From contig UQMY01000011.1 of the NCBI GenBank assembly GCA_900542325.1, positions 1 to 64,000 on the forward strand: a stretch of 64,000 bases of DNA, read 5' to 3'. The first letter of the stretch is position 1. Each line of letters starts with the position of its first letter. The notes beneath the pieces were generated by a model. That model had not been told where the DNA came from, made no database searches, and saw only the letters and a list, made by a program, of their open reading frames with translations. Made by a program: the position numbers and the translations under genes. Origin of the DNA: an uncultured Collinsella sp. GTDB lineage: Bacteria > Actinomycetota > Coriobacteriia > Coriobacteriales > Coriobacteriaceae. Positions 54,788 to 64,000 of this stretch are shown here, one piece after another.

Positions 54788-55729
54788 ATGGCAGACGTCA
54801 AGAAAATCGCCACGCGCGTAAGCTACGGCGAGGCCCTCGTCGAGCTCGCCAACGAGCACGACGACTTTGTGGTCCTCGACGCCGACCTGGCCGCCGCCAC
54901 GCAGACCGGCAAGTTTAAGGCCGCCTGCCCCGATCGTTTCTTCGATGTGGGTATCGCCGAGAGCAACCTGATGGGTGTTGCCGCCGGTATCGCGACCACC
55001 GGCCGCGTTGCCTTTGCGAGCACCTTTGCCATGTTCGCCGCCGGCCGCGCCTTTGAGCAGGTCCGCAACTCCATCGGCTATCCGCATCTCAACGTTAAGA
55101 TTGGCGCCACGCATGCCGGTATCTCGGTGGGCGAGGACGGCGCCACGCACCAGTGCTGCGAGGATATCGCCCTCATGCGCGTTATCCCTGGCATGACCGT
55201 TATCGTTCCCGCCGACGACGTCGAGGCCCGCGCCGTGACGCGCGCCGCCTACGAGTGCGACGGCCCTGTGTACATGCGCTTTGCCCGTCTGGCCTCGCCG
55301 GTTATCAACGACCCCGAGAACTATAAGTTCGAGTTGGGCAAGGGCATCGTTATGCGCGAGGGCGCCGACGTTACCATCATTGCCTGTGGTCTGATGGTCG
55401 GCGAGGCCCTCGAGGCCGCCGAGCAGCTTGCTGCCGAGGGTATCGACGCCGAGGTCATCAACATGCACACCATCAAGCCCATCGACGCCGACCTGATCGT
55501 CAAGAGCGCCACCAAGACCGGCCACGTCGTGACCGTCGAGGAGCACTCCGTGATCGGTGGTCTGGGCAGCGCCGTTGCCGATGTCCTGTGCGAGCAGTGC
55601 CCGACGCCGCTCAAGAAGATCGGCGTTAACGACACGTTCGGCGAGTCCGGCCCGGGTGCGGAGCTCCTGCACAAGTACGGCCTGGACGCCGCCAACATCG
55701 TGGCGACCACCAAGGAGTTCTTGGCATAA
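54788..55729 (+). CDS. Transketolase, C-terminal subunit
   Basis: 313 residues: the pyrimidine-binding and C-terminal domains of transketolase (DADLAAATQTGKF, ERFFDVGIAES-like FFDVGIAESNL, THAGISVGEDGATHQ, EEHSVIGGLGSAVAD). One base separates the N-subunit stop from its ATG, so the pair is coupled and probably equimolar. Confidence 0.95.
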   Translation: MADVKKIATRVSYGEALVELANEHDDFVVLDADLAAATQTGKFKAACPDRFFDVGIAESNLMGVAAGIATTGRVAFASTFAMFAAGRAFEQVRNSIGYPHLNVKIGATHAGISVGEDGATHQCCEDIALMRVIPGMTVIVPADDVEARAVTRAAYECDGPVYMRFARLASPVINDPENYKFELGKGIVMREGADVTIIACGLMVGEALEAAEQLAAEGIDAEVINMHTIKPIDADLIVKSATKTGHVVTVEEHSVIGGLGSAVADVLCEQCPTPLKKIGVNDTFGESGPGAELLHKYGLDAANIVATTKEFLA

Positions 55730-55779
55730 GGCAAGACGAGGCAAAGCATCGCTTCAGCAACCGTATGCAATCCAAAACG

Positions 55780-55812
55780 GGGGCGTTCTCAAAGAGGACG
55801 CCCCTGTTTTTT
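55780..55812 (+). terminator. Transketolase operon terminator
   Basis: GGGGCGTTCTC/GAGGACGCCCC stem followed by TGTTTTTTG. Confidence 0.9.
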
Positions 55813-56179
55813 GTCGGCAACAAACAAATTAGGCCCGCACCAAGCAAGGGCTTTCTCCGGGAAACGGGACCAGACCAGCAAAGTGCAATTCAGACCCTTC
55901 CAACTTTGTATATGCAGCACCGTAAGATAAACGCGGCGGCCCCTTAGTAGCCGCAGGCCGCGCGTAGGGTTACCTCCCAAATCTTTCCGCAGGACGGAGG
56001 AGCCCCGCCGCACGTAGTGCGCAGCGGGGGCTCCGACATGTCCGAGGACGATTTGGGAGGTAACCCTACGCGCGGCCGGTGAGACCAAACCCCGCCATGC
56101 TTCTTATGTGCAGCAAAGCTAATGCTGCTAAAATACAAAGCGCTCATGTAGTTTAAACGCACGACGATAAGGAGCACCA
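55813..56179. other. tkt-ftsE intergenic region
   Basis: A 367-bp gene-free stretch, a third of which is the 122-bp nested palindrome 55956-56077. The last ~100 bp are AT-richer and should hold the ftsE promoter. Confidence 0.6.
55956..56077. repeat. 122-bp nested palindrome
   Basis: Perfect 28-bp outer arms (55956-55983/56050-56077; GGCCGCGCGTAGGGTTACCT at the left end) enclose an inner GGAGCCCCGC/GCGGGGGCTCC stem-loop. No T-run follows. Its design resembles the element at 5850-5967. Confidence 0.9.
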
Positions 56180-57400
56180 GTGGGTAACCACTTCCGTACC
56201 TCCGGTGCGGGCGATGATGCCCCCAAGACGCAGACAGGCGTCCAGGGCAGTCGTTTCGCCACTCCGGATTCAGAGGGCCAGCCTGTTGCTCAGGCCCCCG
56301 CTCAGCCGGCAGATCAGGCACAGCCGGCATCCGATCCCTTTGCCTACAATCCCACCAGCGATGTCGCGCTTTCCGGCACGGCGGGTTTTGAGCCCGTTCA
56401 GGCCGTGACCGCTCGCGTGGAGCAGCCTCAGGCTGGCGCCGCCACGCCGCAGCCTACCATGGCCGGCATTCCCGACCCCATGGCCCCTGCGACGCCGGTT
56501 CCTCAGCCTGCGCAGTCCGGCCTCTTTGCCGCTATTCCCGACCCCACGCAGCCTGCTGCCCCGGTGGTTAAGAGCGATCAGGCAGCCGAGGTCGCAAGCC
56601 TCGATAACGCGCTCAACAATCCCGATTTTACGTCGGTGTTTGCGCCCATCGATCCGCAGGCCAGCCGCAAGAAGATGGCCAAGCAGGCCGGTGTCGAGCC
56701 CGTCATCCTTATGGAGCATGTCACCAAGATCTATCCGGCACAGCCCAACAAGCCCGCGCTCGACGATATCAACATCGAGATCTATCCGGGCGAGTTCGTC
56801 TTCCTGGTCGGTCACTCCGGCTCGGGTAAGACCACGCTGCTATCGACGCTCAACCGCGACGTCAAGCCGACGAGTGGCCGCATCCTGGTTGCCGGTCAGG
56901 ACCTCATGAAGATCAAGAACCGCAAGGTTCCGTTCCTGCGCCGCCAGATTGGCGCCGTGTTCCAGGACTTTAAGCTTCTGCCGCAAAAGACCGCCTACGA
57001 AAACGTGGCGTTTGCCCTGCAGTGCATCGGCAAGCCCAAGGGCGTCATTCGCAGCCAGGTGCCCGAGGTGCTGCGCCTGGTCGGTCTGGCCGATCAGATG
57101 GACTCGCTGCCCGACCAGCTTTCCGGTGGCGAGCAGCAGCGCGTTGCCGTCGCCCGCGCTATGGTCAACCGTCCGCCGCTGCTGATCTGCGACGAGCCGA
57201 CGGGCAACCTCGACCCGGCGATCTCGCTGGGCATCATGAAGCTGCTCGAGCGTATTAACCGCACCGGCACCACCGTGATCGTCGCCACGCACGACCGCGA
57301 GATGGTCGATAGCATGCACCGTCGCGTGATCGCCCTCGAGGGCGGCCACGTTATCCGCGACCAGGAGAGGGGAGGTTACGGCAACTATGGCACCAACTAA
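56180..57400 (+). CDS. ftsE: Cell division ATPase FtsE with N-terminal extension
   Basis: 406 residues, against about 225-230 for ordinary FtsE. Residues ~1-172 are a Pro/Ala/Gln-rich, probably disordered extension with several IPDP/PDP repeats. The ATPase proper follows: GHSGSGKTT (about 211-219), QLSGGEQQR, LLICDEPTGNLDP. FtsE powers FtsX to activate septal wall hydrolases. The GTG start has AAGGAG upstream, and there is no in-frame start with a ribosome-binding site nearer the core. The gene overlaps ftsX by 14 bp. Confidence 0.93.
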   Translation: MGNHFRTSGAGDDAPKTQTGVQGSRFATPDSEGQPVAQAPAQPADQAQPASDPFAYNPTSDVALSGTAGFEPVQAVTARVEQPQAGAATPQPTMAGIPDPMAPATPVPQPAQSGLFAAIPDPTQPAAPVVKSDQAAEVASLDNALNNPDFTSVFAPIDPQASRKKMAKQAGVEPVILMEHVTKIYPAQPNKPALDDINIEIYPGEFVFLVGHSGSGKTTLLSTLNRDVKPTSGRILVAGQDLMKIKNRKVPFLRRQIGAVFQDFKLLPQKTAYENVAFALQCIGKPKGVIRSQVPEVLRLVGLADQMDSLPDQLSGGEQQRVAVARAMVNRPPLLICDEPTGNLDPAISLGIMKLLERINRTGTTVIVATHDREMVDSMHRRVIALEGGHVIRDQERGGYGNYGTN

Positions 57401-58307
57401 CGTGGGCTACTCCTTCAAAGAGGCAATCAGCCACTTCTTCCGTAACTGGACTACCTCGCTCGGCGCCGTCATCACGATTTTCCTTTCGCTGTTTATCATC
57501 GGTCTGTTCATTATGGGCTCCGCGATGCTGAACTCCGTGATCGGCACCGTCGAGGATCAGGTTGTTATCAACGCATTCATCAGCGATGATGCCGACCAGG
57601 CGGACGTCCAGGCCTTTGAGGCCGAGCTCAAGACGTGGAGTAACGTCAAGTCCGTGACCTATAAGGATAAGGACGACGCGCTGGCCGAGTATACGAGCAA
57701 GATGTCGGGCAACGCCGATGCCACCATGAGTGCGCTCGACGGCCAGAACCCGCTTCCGGCCTCGTTCGCGATTGAGATGGACGATCCGTCTCAGGTCGAA
57801 AGCACGGCCAAGAAGCTCAAGAAGAATGCCGATTTCCAGAAGATCGCGGATGACGGCGACGTCAACGCGAGCGTGCTGTACGGCCAGGAGGAAGTGAGCC
57901 GCCTGTTCCAGGTGACCAACTACATCCGCATCGCCGCCGTGGTGCTCGTTGGCCTTCTGACCTTTATCGCATTCATCTTCATCAACAACACGATTCGCCT
58001 GTCCATCACGGCGCGTCGTCGTGAGATTGCGATTATGCGTCTGGTCGGCGCCAGCAACGGCTTCATTCGTGGCCCGTTTATCACCGAGGGCGTACTGCAG
58101 GCCATTTTGGGCTCGCTGCTTTCCATCGGCGTTCTGGAGCTGCTGCGTAATCTGATGATTCCGCGTCTGCAGGAGAGCATCGGCTGGATGTCGTTTGCCC
58201 TGCCGATGCAGTACTACCTGGTGACCTATGCTGCGCTGATTCTGGTCGGCGTGATTATCGGTCTCTTTGGTTCTGCCATCGCCATGCGCCGCTACCTGCG
58301 CGTGTAG
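57387..58307 (+). CDS. ftsX: Cell division protein FtsX
   Basis: 306 residues. Four membrane helices (about 28-50, 180-205, 228-255, 277-300) with an external domain between the first two, the FtsX layout (RLVGASNGFIRGPF is conserved). It transmits ATP hydrolysis by FtsE to a cell-wall hydrolase outside. Translation is coupled to ftsE by overlap. Confidence 0.95.
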   Translation: MAPTNVGYSFKEAISHFFRNWTTSLGAVITIFLSLFIIGLFIMGSAMLNSVIGTVEDQVVINAFISDDADQADVQAFEAELKTWSNVKSVTYKDKDDALAEYTSKMSGNADATMSALDGQNPLPASFAIEMDDPSQVESTAKKLKKNADFQKIADDGDVNASVLYGQEEVSRLFQVTNYIRIAAVVLVGLLTFIAFIFINNTIRLSITARRREIAIMRLVGASNGFIRGPFITEGVLQAILGSLLSIGVLELLRNLMIPRLQESIGWMSFALPMQYYLVTYAALILVGVIIGLFGSAIAMRRYLRV

Positions 58308-58331
58308 GCATGCCTGGAATTCACCCCTTCC

Positions 58332-58365
58332 AACGGGTCGTCTCTTATGGGGCGGCCCGTTTTTT
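58332..58365 (+). terminator. ftsX terminator
   Basis: AACGGGTCGTC/GGCGGCCCGTT (two G-U pairs) followed by TTTTT. Confidence 0.85.
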
Positions 58366-58449
58366 GATCCCTAGGGAACGGCAGGATTGCGGATCATCGT
58401 GGCGCTGGTCTATCTATGTGATCCGTTTTCCTCCGCCCCCTAAGGACCA
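58365..58449. repeat. GGGGACGGAGG palindrome, two arms
   Basis: Left arm 58365-58396 (TGATCCCTAGGGAACGGC...GGATCA) and right arm 58419-58449 (reverse complement TGGTCCTTAGGGGGCGGAGG...GGATCA) are imperfect inverted copies. Single-arm relatives lie at 16396-16422 and 35062-35090. The element starts in the ftsX terminator T-run. Confidence 0.75.
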
Positions 58450-58499
58450 TTTGGGTAGACTCTTGGGGTGTAAACGACCATCGATAGTTAGGAGGCGCC

Positions 58500-60635
58500 A
58501 TGGGGCGCAATAATAAGCATAAGCGTGGAGCTCGCAATAAGCGCGGGCCGGTGCGCAGCGAACGCCGTCCGAGCCTGACCGGACGCGTGCAGCTCCATGA
58601 GCATAGCGCCTACGTTGTAACCGAAAACGGCGACTACAAGGTCATGGGTCGCGGTAAGCGCGAGATCATGGATGGAGATACCGTTGCCGTGAGCATTAAG
58701 AACAGCCCACACGGTGAACGGCGCGCCGTGATCGAAGGCGTGGTTGAGCGCGCAGCCATAAGCGTGGTGGGCACGTACCAGACCGCCGGTCCGCTTGGTG
58801 TGATCGAGCCGCTCGATTCGCGTCTGAAGGCCGACTTCTTCATTCTGCCCGAGGATACCTCGGCGGATTGTCTGGGCGTCCACCCGGGTGATGCCGTTGT
58901 CGCGCGCATTTTGACCTACCCGACGCGCCTGGAATCGGGCACCGTGACGATCGAGCGCCGCATTGGCGGAGATGACGCGCCCGATTTGGGCGTTCAATAT
59001 GTGATGGCGCGTTACGGCTATACCGATAGCTATCCCGAGGCCGCGCTGGACGACGCCGAGGGGCTTTCGCTCGATGTGACCGCGGCGCTTAAAGATCCGC
59101 TTCGCCGCGACCTGCGCGACCGCTTTGTCATCACGATCGACCCGGTCGACGCGCGTGACTTTGACGATGCCATTTCGCTGGAGCGCACACCCGGGGGCGG
59201 CTACAAACTGGGTGTGCATATCGCTGACGTTTCTCACTATGTGGCTTGGAACGGGCATATCGATCTTGAGGCTCGCCATCGTACGACATCGGTGTATCTG
59301 GCCGATCGCGTGCTTCCCATGCTGCCCGAACGCCTGTCCTGTGACCTGTGCTCGCTTCGCCCTGACGAGGACCGTCTGGCGTTTACCGTTGACATTGAGC
59401 TCGATGCGCAGGGCCGCGTTCGCCATTACGATCCGTACCCCAGCGTGATTCGTTCGCGTGTGCGCATGGATTATGACGGCGCCGAGGCGCTGCTGGTGCG
59501 TGCCGGCGCGGTTGAGTATTCGGTGCTGGAGGGTGCGGCCGAGGATGTTGCGGCTGCCGAGACCTCGCGCGAGGAAGCGCTTGAGCGCGGTCTTGCGTGC
59601 GAGGAGGCCGCTCGCGGCTGCAACGTCGATCTCGGCGATTTCCTTGTCGCCGCCAACGAACTCGCCGAACTTCGCCGTCGCATTCGTCGCGCCCGCGGCT
59701 CAGTCGATTTTGACACGGCCGAGATCCGCGCTCTATTGGATGAGGACGGAGTACCCATGCAGATTGTCGCGCGTGAGCGTTCGTGTGCTACGTCGCTTAT
59801 CGAGGAAGCCATGCTGCTCGCCAACGAGTGCGTTGCAGAGTGGCTGGCAGACCGTGATATCGAGGCCTGCTATCGCGTGCATGAGGATCCGAGCCCCGAT
59901 AGCCTGCACGGTGCCGCCGTTGCGCTGGCGCAGCTCGGCATCATCGACGATCGCCGTGCTGCCGGTATTGCCCTGGGGAGTCCCGATGAACTACAGGCTG
60001 CAGTTGATGCTGCCGCCGGTACGGCCAACGCACCGCTCGTCAACACGCTGCTTCTGCGCAGCATGCAGCGCGCGCTGTACAAACCGCGTAACGAGGGCCA
60101 CTTTGCGCTCGCCGCGCCGTGCTACTGTCACTTTACGAGTCCCATCCGTCGCTACCCCGATCTGGTGGTGCACCGCGTGCTCAAACTGCAGTTGGCATAC
60201 GAACAGCTGGGTGGAAAAGACGCCTTAGTGCGTACGCCCAGGCTGATCGGAAAAGGCCGGGAGTCGCTTCCGCGCATTCTGCCGCAAATTTGCCGTGCGT
60301 GCAGCGATGCCGAGCGCGCGGCCGACGCCGCCAGCCACGCGACGCAAAAGATCAAGATTGCCCAGTACTACGAGGATCGCCTGGGCGAGCGCTATGCCGG
60401 AACGGTCTCGTGGGTTAGCAGCATGGGCCTCTTTGTACGCTTGGACCTGACGCAGGTCGAAGGCTTGGTTTCGATCAAGAGCCTGGGCAACGAGTGGTTC
60501 GAGTTCGACGAGGATACGCTTACGCTGACGGGCGCCGACACGGGCACTCGTTACGAGCTGGGGCAGCGCGTGATCATCGAGGTCTCGCGCGTCAATACCA
60601 CGCGCGGGCACTTGGACTTTAAGCTTATCCATTAG
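58500..60635 (+). CDS. rnr: Ribonuclease R
   Basis: 711 residues. A processive 3'-5' RNB exoribonuclease: N-terminal OB/cold-shock domains (about 20-180), catalytic RNB domain with DPVDARDFDDAI (from about 214), HFTSPIRRYPDLVVHR, and a C-terminal S1 domain (about 630-710). The basic N terminus (RNNKHKRGARNKRG) is probably RNA-binding. AGGAGG precedes the ATG. smpB, often next to rnr, is not here. Confidence 0.94.
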   Translation: MGRNNKHKRGARNKRGPVRSERRPSLTGRVQLHEHSAYVVTENGDYKVMGRGKREIMDGDTVAVSIKNSPHGERRAVIEGVVERAAISVVGTYQTAGPLGVIEPLDSRLKADFFILPEDTSADCLGVHPGDAVVARILTYPTRLESGTVTIERRIGGDDAPDLGVQYVMARYGYTDSYPEAALDDAEGLSLDVTAALKDPLRRDLRDRFVITIDPVDARDFDDAISLERTPGGGYKLGVHIADVSHYVAWNGHIDLEARHRTTSVYLADRVLPMLPERLSCDLCSLRPDEDRLAFTVDIELDAQGRVRHYDPYPSVIRSRVRMDYDGAEALLVRAGAVEYSVLEGAAEDVAAAETSREEALERGLACEEAARGCNVDLGDFLVAANELAELRRRIRRARGSVDFDTAEIRALLDEDGVPMQIVARERSCATSLIEEAMLLANECVAEWLADRDIEACYRVHEDPSPDSLHGAAVALAQLGIIDDRRAAGIALGSPDELQAAVDAAAGTANAPLVNTLLLRSMQRALYKPRNEGHFALAAPCYCHFTSPIRRYPDLVVHRVLKLQLAYEQLGGKDALVRTPRLIGKGRESLPRILPQICRACSDAERAADAASHATQKIKIAQYYEDRLGERYAGTVSWVSSMGLFVRLDLTQVEGLVSIKSLGNEWFEFDEDTLTLTGADTGTRYELGQRVIIEVSRVNTTRGHLDFKLIH

Positions 60636-60660
60636 CTAAATCCCGACTCGTGGCGGGAGA

Positions 60661-60692
60661 GCGGAGGGCGGTCTTTCGGGGCCGCCCTCCGC
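60661..60692 (+). terminator. rnr terminator
   Basis: A perfect 11-bp GCGGAGGGCGG/CCGCCCTCCGC stem, followed by a weak ATTTGAAT tail. Confidence 0.65.
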
Positions 60693-60754
60693 ATTTGAAT
60701 CGTGGCTACCTTGCCGTCTGCTCGGCCGCCCGCTTACCTGCTATTTGAGAGGTA

Positions 60755-60793
60755 AAACCTACCAAAATAAACCTGTCCCTTTTTGGCAGGTTT
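60755..60793. repeat. CCAAAATAAACC palindrome, copy 2
   Basis: AAACCTACCAAAA (60755-60767) pairs with TTTTGGCAGGTTT (60781-60793). It lies 20 bp before the serine recombinase start and is a near-copy of 48602-48630. Confidence 0.85.
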
Positions 60794-60812
60794 ACAAGAA
60801 AGCGGGGATGAG

Positions 60813-61418
60813 ATGGCGACGGTGTACGGTTATGCGCGGGTGAGTTCGCGCGATCAGAATCTTAATCGGCAGCTGGATGCGCTGGGCGCCTATGGCGTGG
60901 GCTCGGCGAATATTTATGCCGACCATGCGAGCGGCAAGGACTTCGATCGACCGCGTTATCGCGAGCTGCTGCACGTCCTGGGAGACGGGGACGTGCTGGT
61001 GGTGCTTTCTATCGACCGACTTGGTCGTAATTACTCCGAGATTCTTGAGGAATGGCGACGCATTACCAAGGAGCTCGGAGTTGCCATTGTGGTGTTGGAC
61101 ATGCCATTGCTTGACACGCGCGCCAGGGCCAGCGGCGCGCCGGATGTGACCAACACCCTGATTGCCGATATAGTGCTGCAACTGCTGAGCTACGTGGCGC
61201 AGGTGGAGCGCGAGAATATCCATCGGCGCCAGGCGGAGGGAATTGCAGCGGCGCGGGCGCGAGGGGTCCGTTTCGGTCGACCTCGCAAGCCGTGCCCTCC
61301 TCAGTTTGAGCTGGTGCGCGATAGCTATGAGGCAGGCGATATTACCCGCAGCCAGGCGGCAAAGCGCCTGGGCGTGTGCGTGGGGACGTTCGATCGCTGG
61401 ATGCGCGAGTCGGGGTAG
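60813..61418 (+). CDS. Serine recombinase, resolvase/invertase family
   Basis: 201 residues. The catalytic domain (1-~140) has the YGYARVSSRDQ motif with nucleophile Ser (S11) and SIDRLGRNY with catalytic Arg; a C-terminal HTH (about 160-200, TRSQAAKRLGVCVGTFDRW) binds DNA. It belongs to the small resolvase/invertase class, not the large phage type. Flanking palindromes (60755-60793, 61458-61483) are candidate recombination sites. No transposase is adjacent, so it could be a stand-alone DNA invertase or a relic. Confidence 0.9.
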   Translation: MATVYGYARVSSRDQNLNRQLDALGAYGVGSANIYADHASGKDFDRPRYRELLHVLGDGDVLVVLSIDRLGRNYSEILEEWRRITKELGVAIVVLDMPLLDTRARASGAPDVTNTLIADIVLQLLSYVAQVERENIHRRQAEGIAAARARGVRFGRPRKPCPPQFELVRDSYEAGDITRSQAAKRLGVCVGTFDRWMRESG

Positions 61419-61457
61419 GGGTTTGCGGCACGTCCGATTGGCGCCCACGCGAGGCGG

Positions 61458-61483
61458 TATCGGTAACAGCCCTGTTACCGATA
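61458..61483. repeat. 12-bp perfect inverted repeat after the recombinase
   Basis: TATCGGTAACAG-CC-CTGTTACCGATA, with outer CGAGG/CCTCG pairing. There is no T-run, and it is 40 bp past the recombinase stop, so a recombination or regulatory site is as likely as a terminator. Confidence 0.7.
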
Positions 61484-61540
61484 ATGCGACCTCGTTGAAT
61501 CATTTTGTGTCGCGCGTATTTCCGAGCGGTCGGATTTGAG

Positions 61541-61567
61541 GGGCGAGCGGTAGAACGCTCGCCCTTT
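61541..61567 (+). terminator. Terminator-like hairpin
   Basis: GGGCGAGCG/CGCTCGCCC followed by TTTGTG, between the recombinase and the MurNAc genes. Confidence 0.7.
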
Positions 61568-61663
61568 GTGCGCCACGATTCGGCACAATGTACCGTAAAA
61601 GCTGTTTGTATCCGGTACGAATCGTTCGTTGGTCTTTAATTCTTCTCAACGGAGGTGTTTGAG

Positions 61664-62515
61664 ATGGCAAACGGATTGCTTTTGCGGCTTCGCGAGCGTG
61701 AGCTCAGCGCGAGCCCGGCGGAACGCAATGTCATCGCATATGTAAGCGCTCATCCGCACGAGGTGGTCGGGCTGTCCGTCCGCGGTCTTGCCGATGCCAC
61801 GTTCTCCTCGCCCTCGAGCATTTTGCGCTTTTGCAAGCGCTTGGGTTTTGCGGGCTACAAGGAGTTCCAGCGCGAACTGATTGCCGAGCTGGCGCTCTTG
61901 GGTGACAAGAAAGACGTTGCCCTCGAGGACATCTCCATAGATGACAGCGTCGAACGCATCGTGGGGAAGGTGATGAAAAGCAACGTGCGCACGATCGAGG
62001 CGACGGCGCGAACGCTCGATTACACCGTCTTGGAGCGATGTGCGGCCCATCTTAAGCGGGCGCGCGCAGTCAATCTGTTCGGTATCGGTGCCTCTCGTTT
62101 GGTCGCACACGATCTGGCGCAAAAGCTCATGCGTGTCGACAAAGAGTGCCATCTGTACGACGACTGGCATGATCAGCTCTTGTGTGCCAAGAACATGCAT
62201 GAGGGCGATATGGCAATCGCCTTTAGCTACTCGGGCTTGACGCAAGAGGTGCTGGACTGCACCGCCGAGGCCCAACGTCACAACTGTCCCGTTGTGGCCG
62301 TGACCAAAGTAGATGGATCATCCAAGCTTGCCACCATGGCCGATGCCGTGCTCGGCGTCGCTGCGAGTGAGCCCTTGGTCCGCAGCGGTGCCATGGCTTC
62401 GCGTATGGCCCAGCTTATGGTTGTCGATGCCCTGTACGCTGCTTACGTTGCCAGCGACTACGAACGGGCGACGCATGCCATTAAGCAAAACTACATCGAG
62501 AAACAGGAAAGATGA
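61664..62515 (+). CDS. MurR/RpiR-family transcriptional regulator
   Basis: 283 residues. An N-terminal RpiR HTH (about 1-75, FSSPSSILRFCKRLGFAGY) and a C-terminal SIS sugar-phosphate-binding domain (about 115-245, LFGIGASRLVAHDLAQKL, AFSYSGLTQEV). It lies 10 bp upstream of murQ, so it probably senses MurNAc 6-phosphate and controls this operon. GGAGGTG precedes ATG 61664. Confidence 0.9.
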   Translation: MANGLLLRLRERELSASPAERNVIAYVSAHPHEVVGLSVRGLADATFSSPSSILRFCKRLGFAGYKEFQRELIAELALLGDKKDVALEDISIDDSVERIVGKVMKSNVRTIEATARTLDYTVLERCAAHLKRARAVNLFGIGASRLVAHDLAQKLMRVDKECHLYDDWHDQLLCAKNMHEGDMAIAFSYSGLTQEVLDCTAEAQRHNCPVVAVTKVDGSSKLATMADAVLGVAASEPLVRSGAMASRMAQLMVVDALYAAYVASDYERATHAIKQNYIEKQER

Positions 62516-62525
62516 GGTGAATGAA

Positions 62526-63449
<924 letters not shown>

Positions 63450-63505
63450 GTGCGCGGCGTGAGCTGATATGACATCCAAACGAGATACCCAATACAAGGA
63501 GGAGT

Positions 63506-64000
63506 TATGACGAACAAAGAGCTGGCTCAAAAGCTGCTGGACCTTTTGGGCGGTAAAGACAACGTGCTCGCAAACGCGGCGTGCATGACGCGCCTGCGCG
63601 TGACCGTCAAAGACACGGGCAACGTCGACACGGAGGGTATTAAGGCACTCGACGGCGTGATGGGCCTGGTCGAGGACGACACGATGCAGATCGTGCTGGG
63701 TCCGGGCAAGGTGAATAAGGTGCTCGAGGAGTTCTCCAAGCTCACCGGCCTTGCGAAAGGCGTTGCTGACGAGAGCGTGGTTGACGCTGCGGCCACAAAC
63801 AAGGCCGCGCAGAAGGCCAAGTACGAGTCCAAGCCGGTTCAGGCCTTCCTCAAGAAGATTTCCAATGTCTTCGTCGCCCTGCTTCCCGGCATCATTGCGG
63901 CTGGCCTCATCAACGGTATCTGCAACGTCATTAACGTCTCGACGGCAGGCGCGCTTGCAGGCGAGTGGTGGTACCAGGGCATTCGTTCCATGGGCTGGGC
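63506..64000 (+). CDS. PTS EIIBC component, MurP-like, cut by window edge
   Basis: The first 165 residues of a phosphotransferase permease. The EIIB domain (1-~85) carries the phospho-accepting Cys in ANAACMTRLRVTV. After a linker, the EIIC domain begins (VFVALLPGIIAAGLINGICN). AAGGAGGAG precedes the ATG. Position after murQ makes MurNAc the most likely substrate (MurP), although relatives carry other beta-glucosides. The gene continues past the window end. Confidence 0.88.

Overview
The window looks like chromosome from a high-GC Gram-positive gut anaerobe of the class Coriobacteriia, most probably Collinsella. This is inferred from the GC-rich, NNC/NNG-biased codons, the complete actinobacterial secY-adk-map-infA-rpmJ-rpsM-rpsK-rpsD-rpoA-rplQ-truA order, a zinc-type L31 with a long Ala/Lys/Glu tail, a split two-subunit transketolase, and an anaerobic purine/urate-type catabolic cluster. 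No 16S or other taxonomic marker is present to settle the species.

Layout. 1-3.6 kb: a tandem array of about 62-bp hairpin units, two terminators, a DEDDh exonuclease and two proteins of unknown function. 3.7-16.3 kb: a purine/selenium-molybdenum hydroxylase cluster. A DauR/YheO-type regulator is divergent from diaminopropionate ammonia-lyase (ygeX), followed by ygeY, the YgeW carbamoyltransferase, carbamate kinase, a MocA-like cytidylyltransferase, a hydantoinase (hyuA), yqeC, yqeB, an XdhC-family protein and an NCS2 purine permease. Three copies of a 67-bp palindromic repeat sit between the last genes. 16.6-27.4 kb: the second part of the spc operon (starting abruptly at rplE) and the alpha operon, then truA. 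27.5-31.7 kb: a GT2-like protein, argR and a bifunctional penicillin-binding protein. 31.7-35 kb: a U32 peptidase whose frame runs without a stop into tyrS. 35-40.9 kb: adenine deaminase, two HAD phosphatases, citrate synthase and an ACT-domain protein.

41.2-47.8 kb is an accessory island. It holds an N-terminally truncated tyrosine integrase, an XRE regulator/DUF2975 membrane protein pair, and an unusual ABC exporter cassette: a tandem-duplicated permease now split by a one-base frameshift, a separate ATPase, and a permease-ATPase fusion. No substrate gene is visible. This is the best candidate in the window for an undescribed system.

47.9-60.6 kb returns to core genes: rpmE behind a structured leader, secA, prfB, a YitT-family protein, split transketolase, ftsE (with a 170-residue disordered N-terminal extension), ftsX and rnr. 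60.8-64 kb holds a serine recombinase next to palindromes and then a MurNAc-utilisation set: RpiR/MurR regulator, murQ and the start of a PTS EIIBC transporter cut by the window edge.

A recurring theme is the density of non-coding palindromes. At least five families are visible: the 62-bp array; the 67-bp GCGGTGAAATAG elements; the GGGGACGGAGG elements; the GGGGACGTTCTTAAACG inverted pair; and the CCAAAATAAACC-GTCCC pair. Two further nested palindromes of about 120 bp are also present. No IS200-like/RAYT transposase that could mobilise them is visible here.
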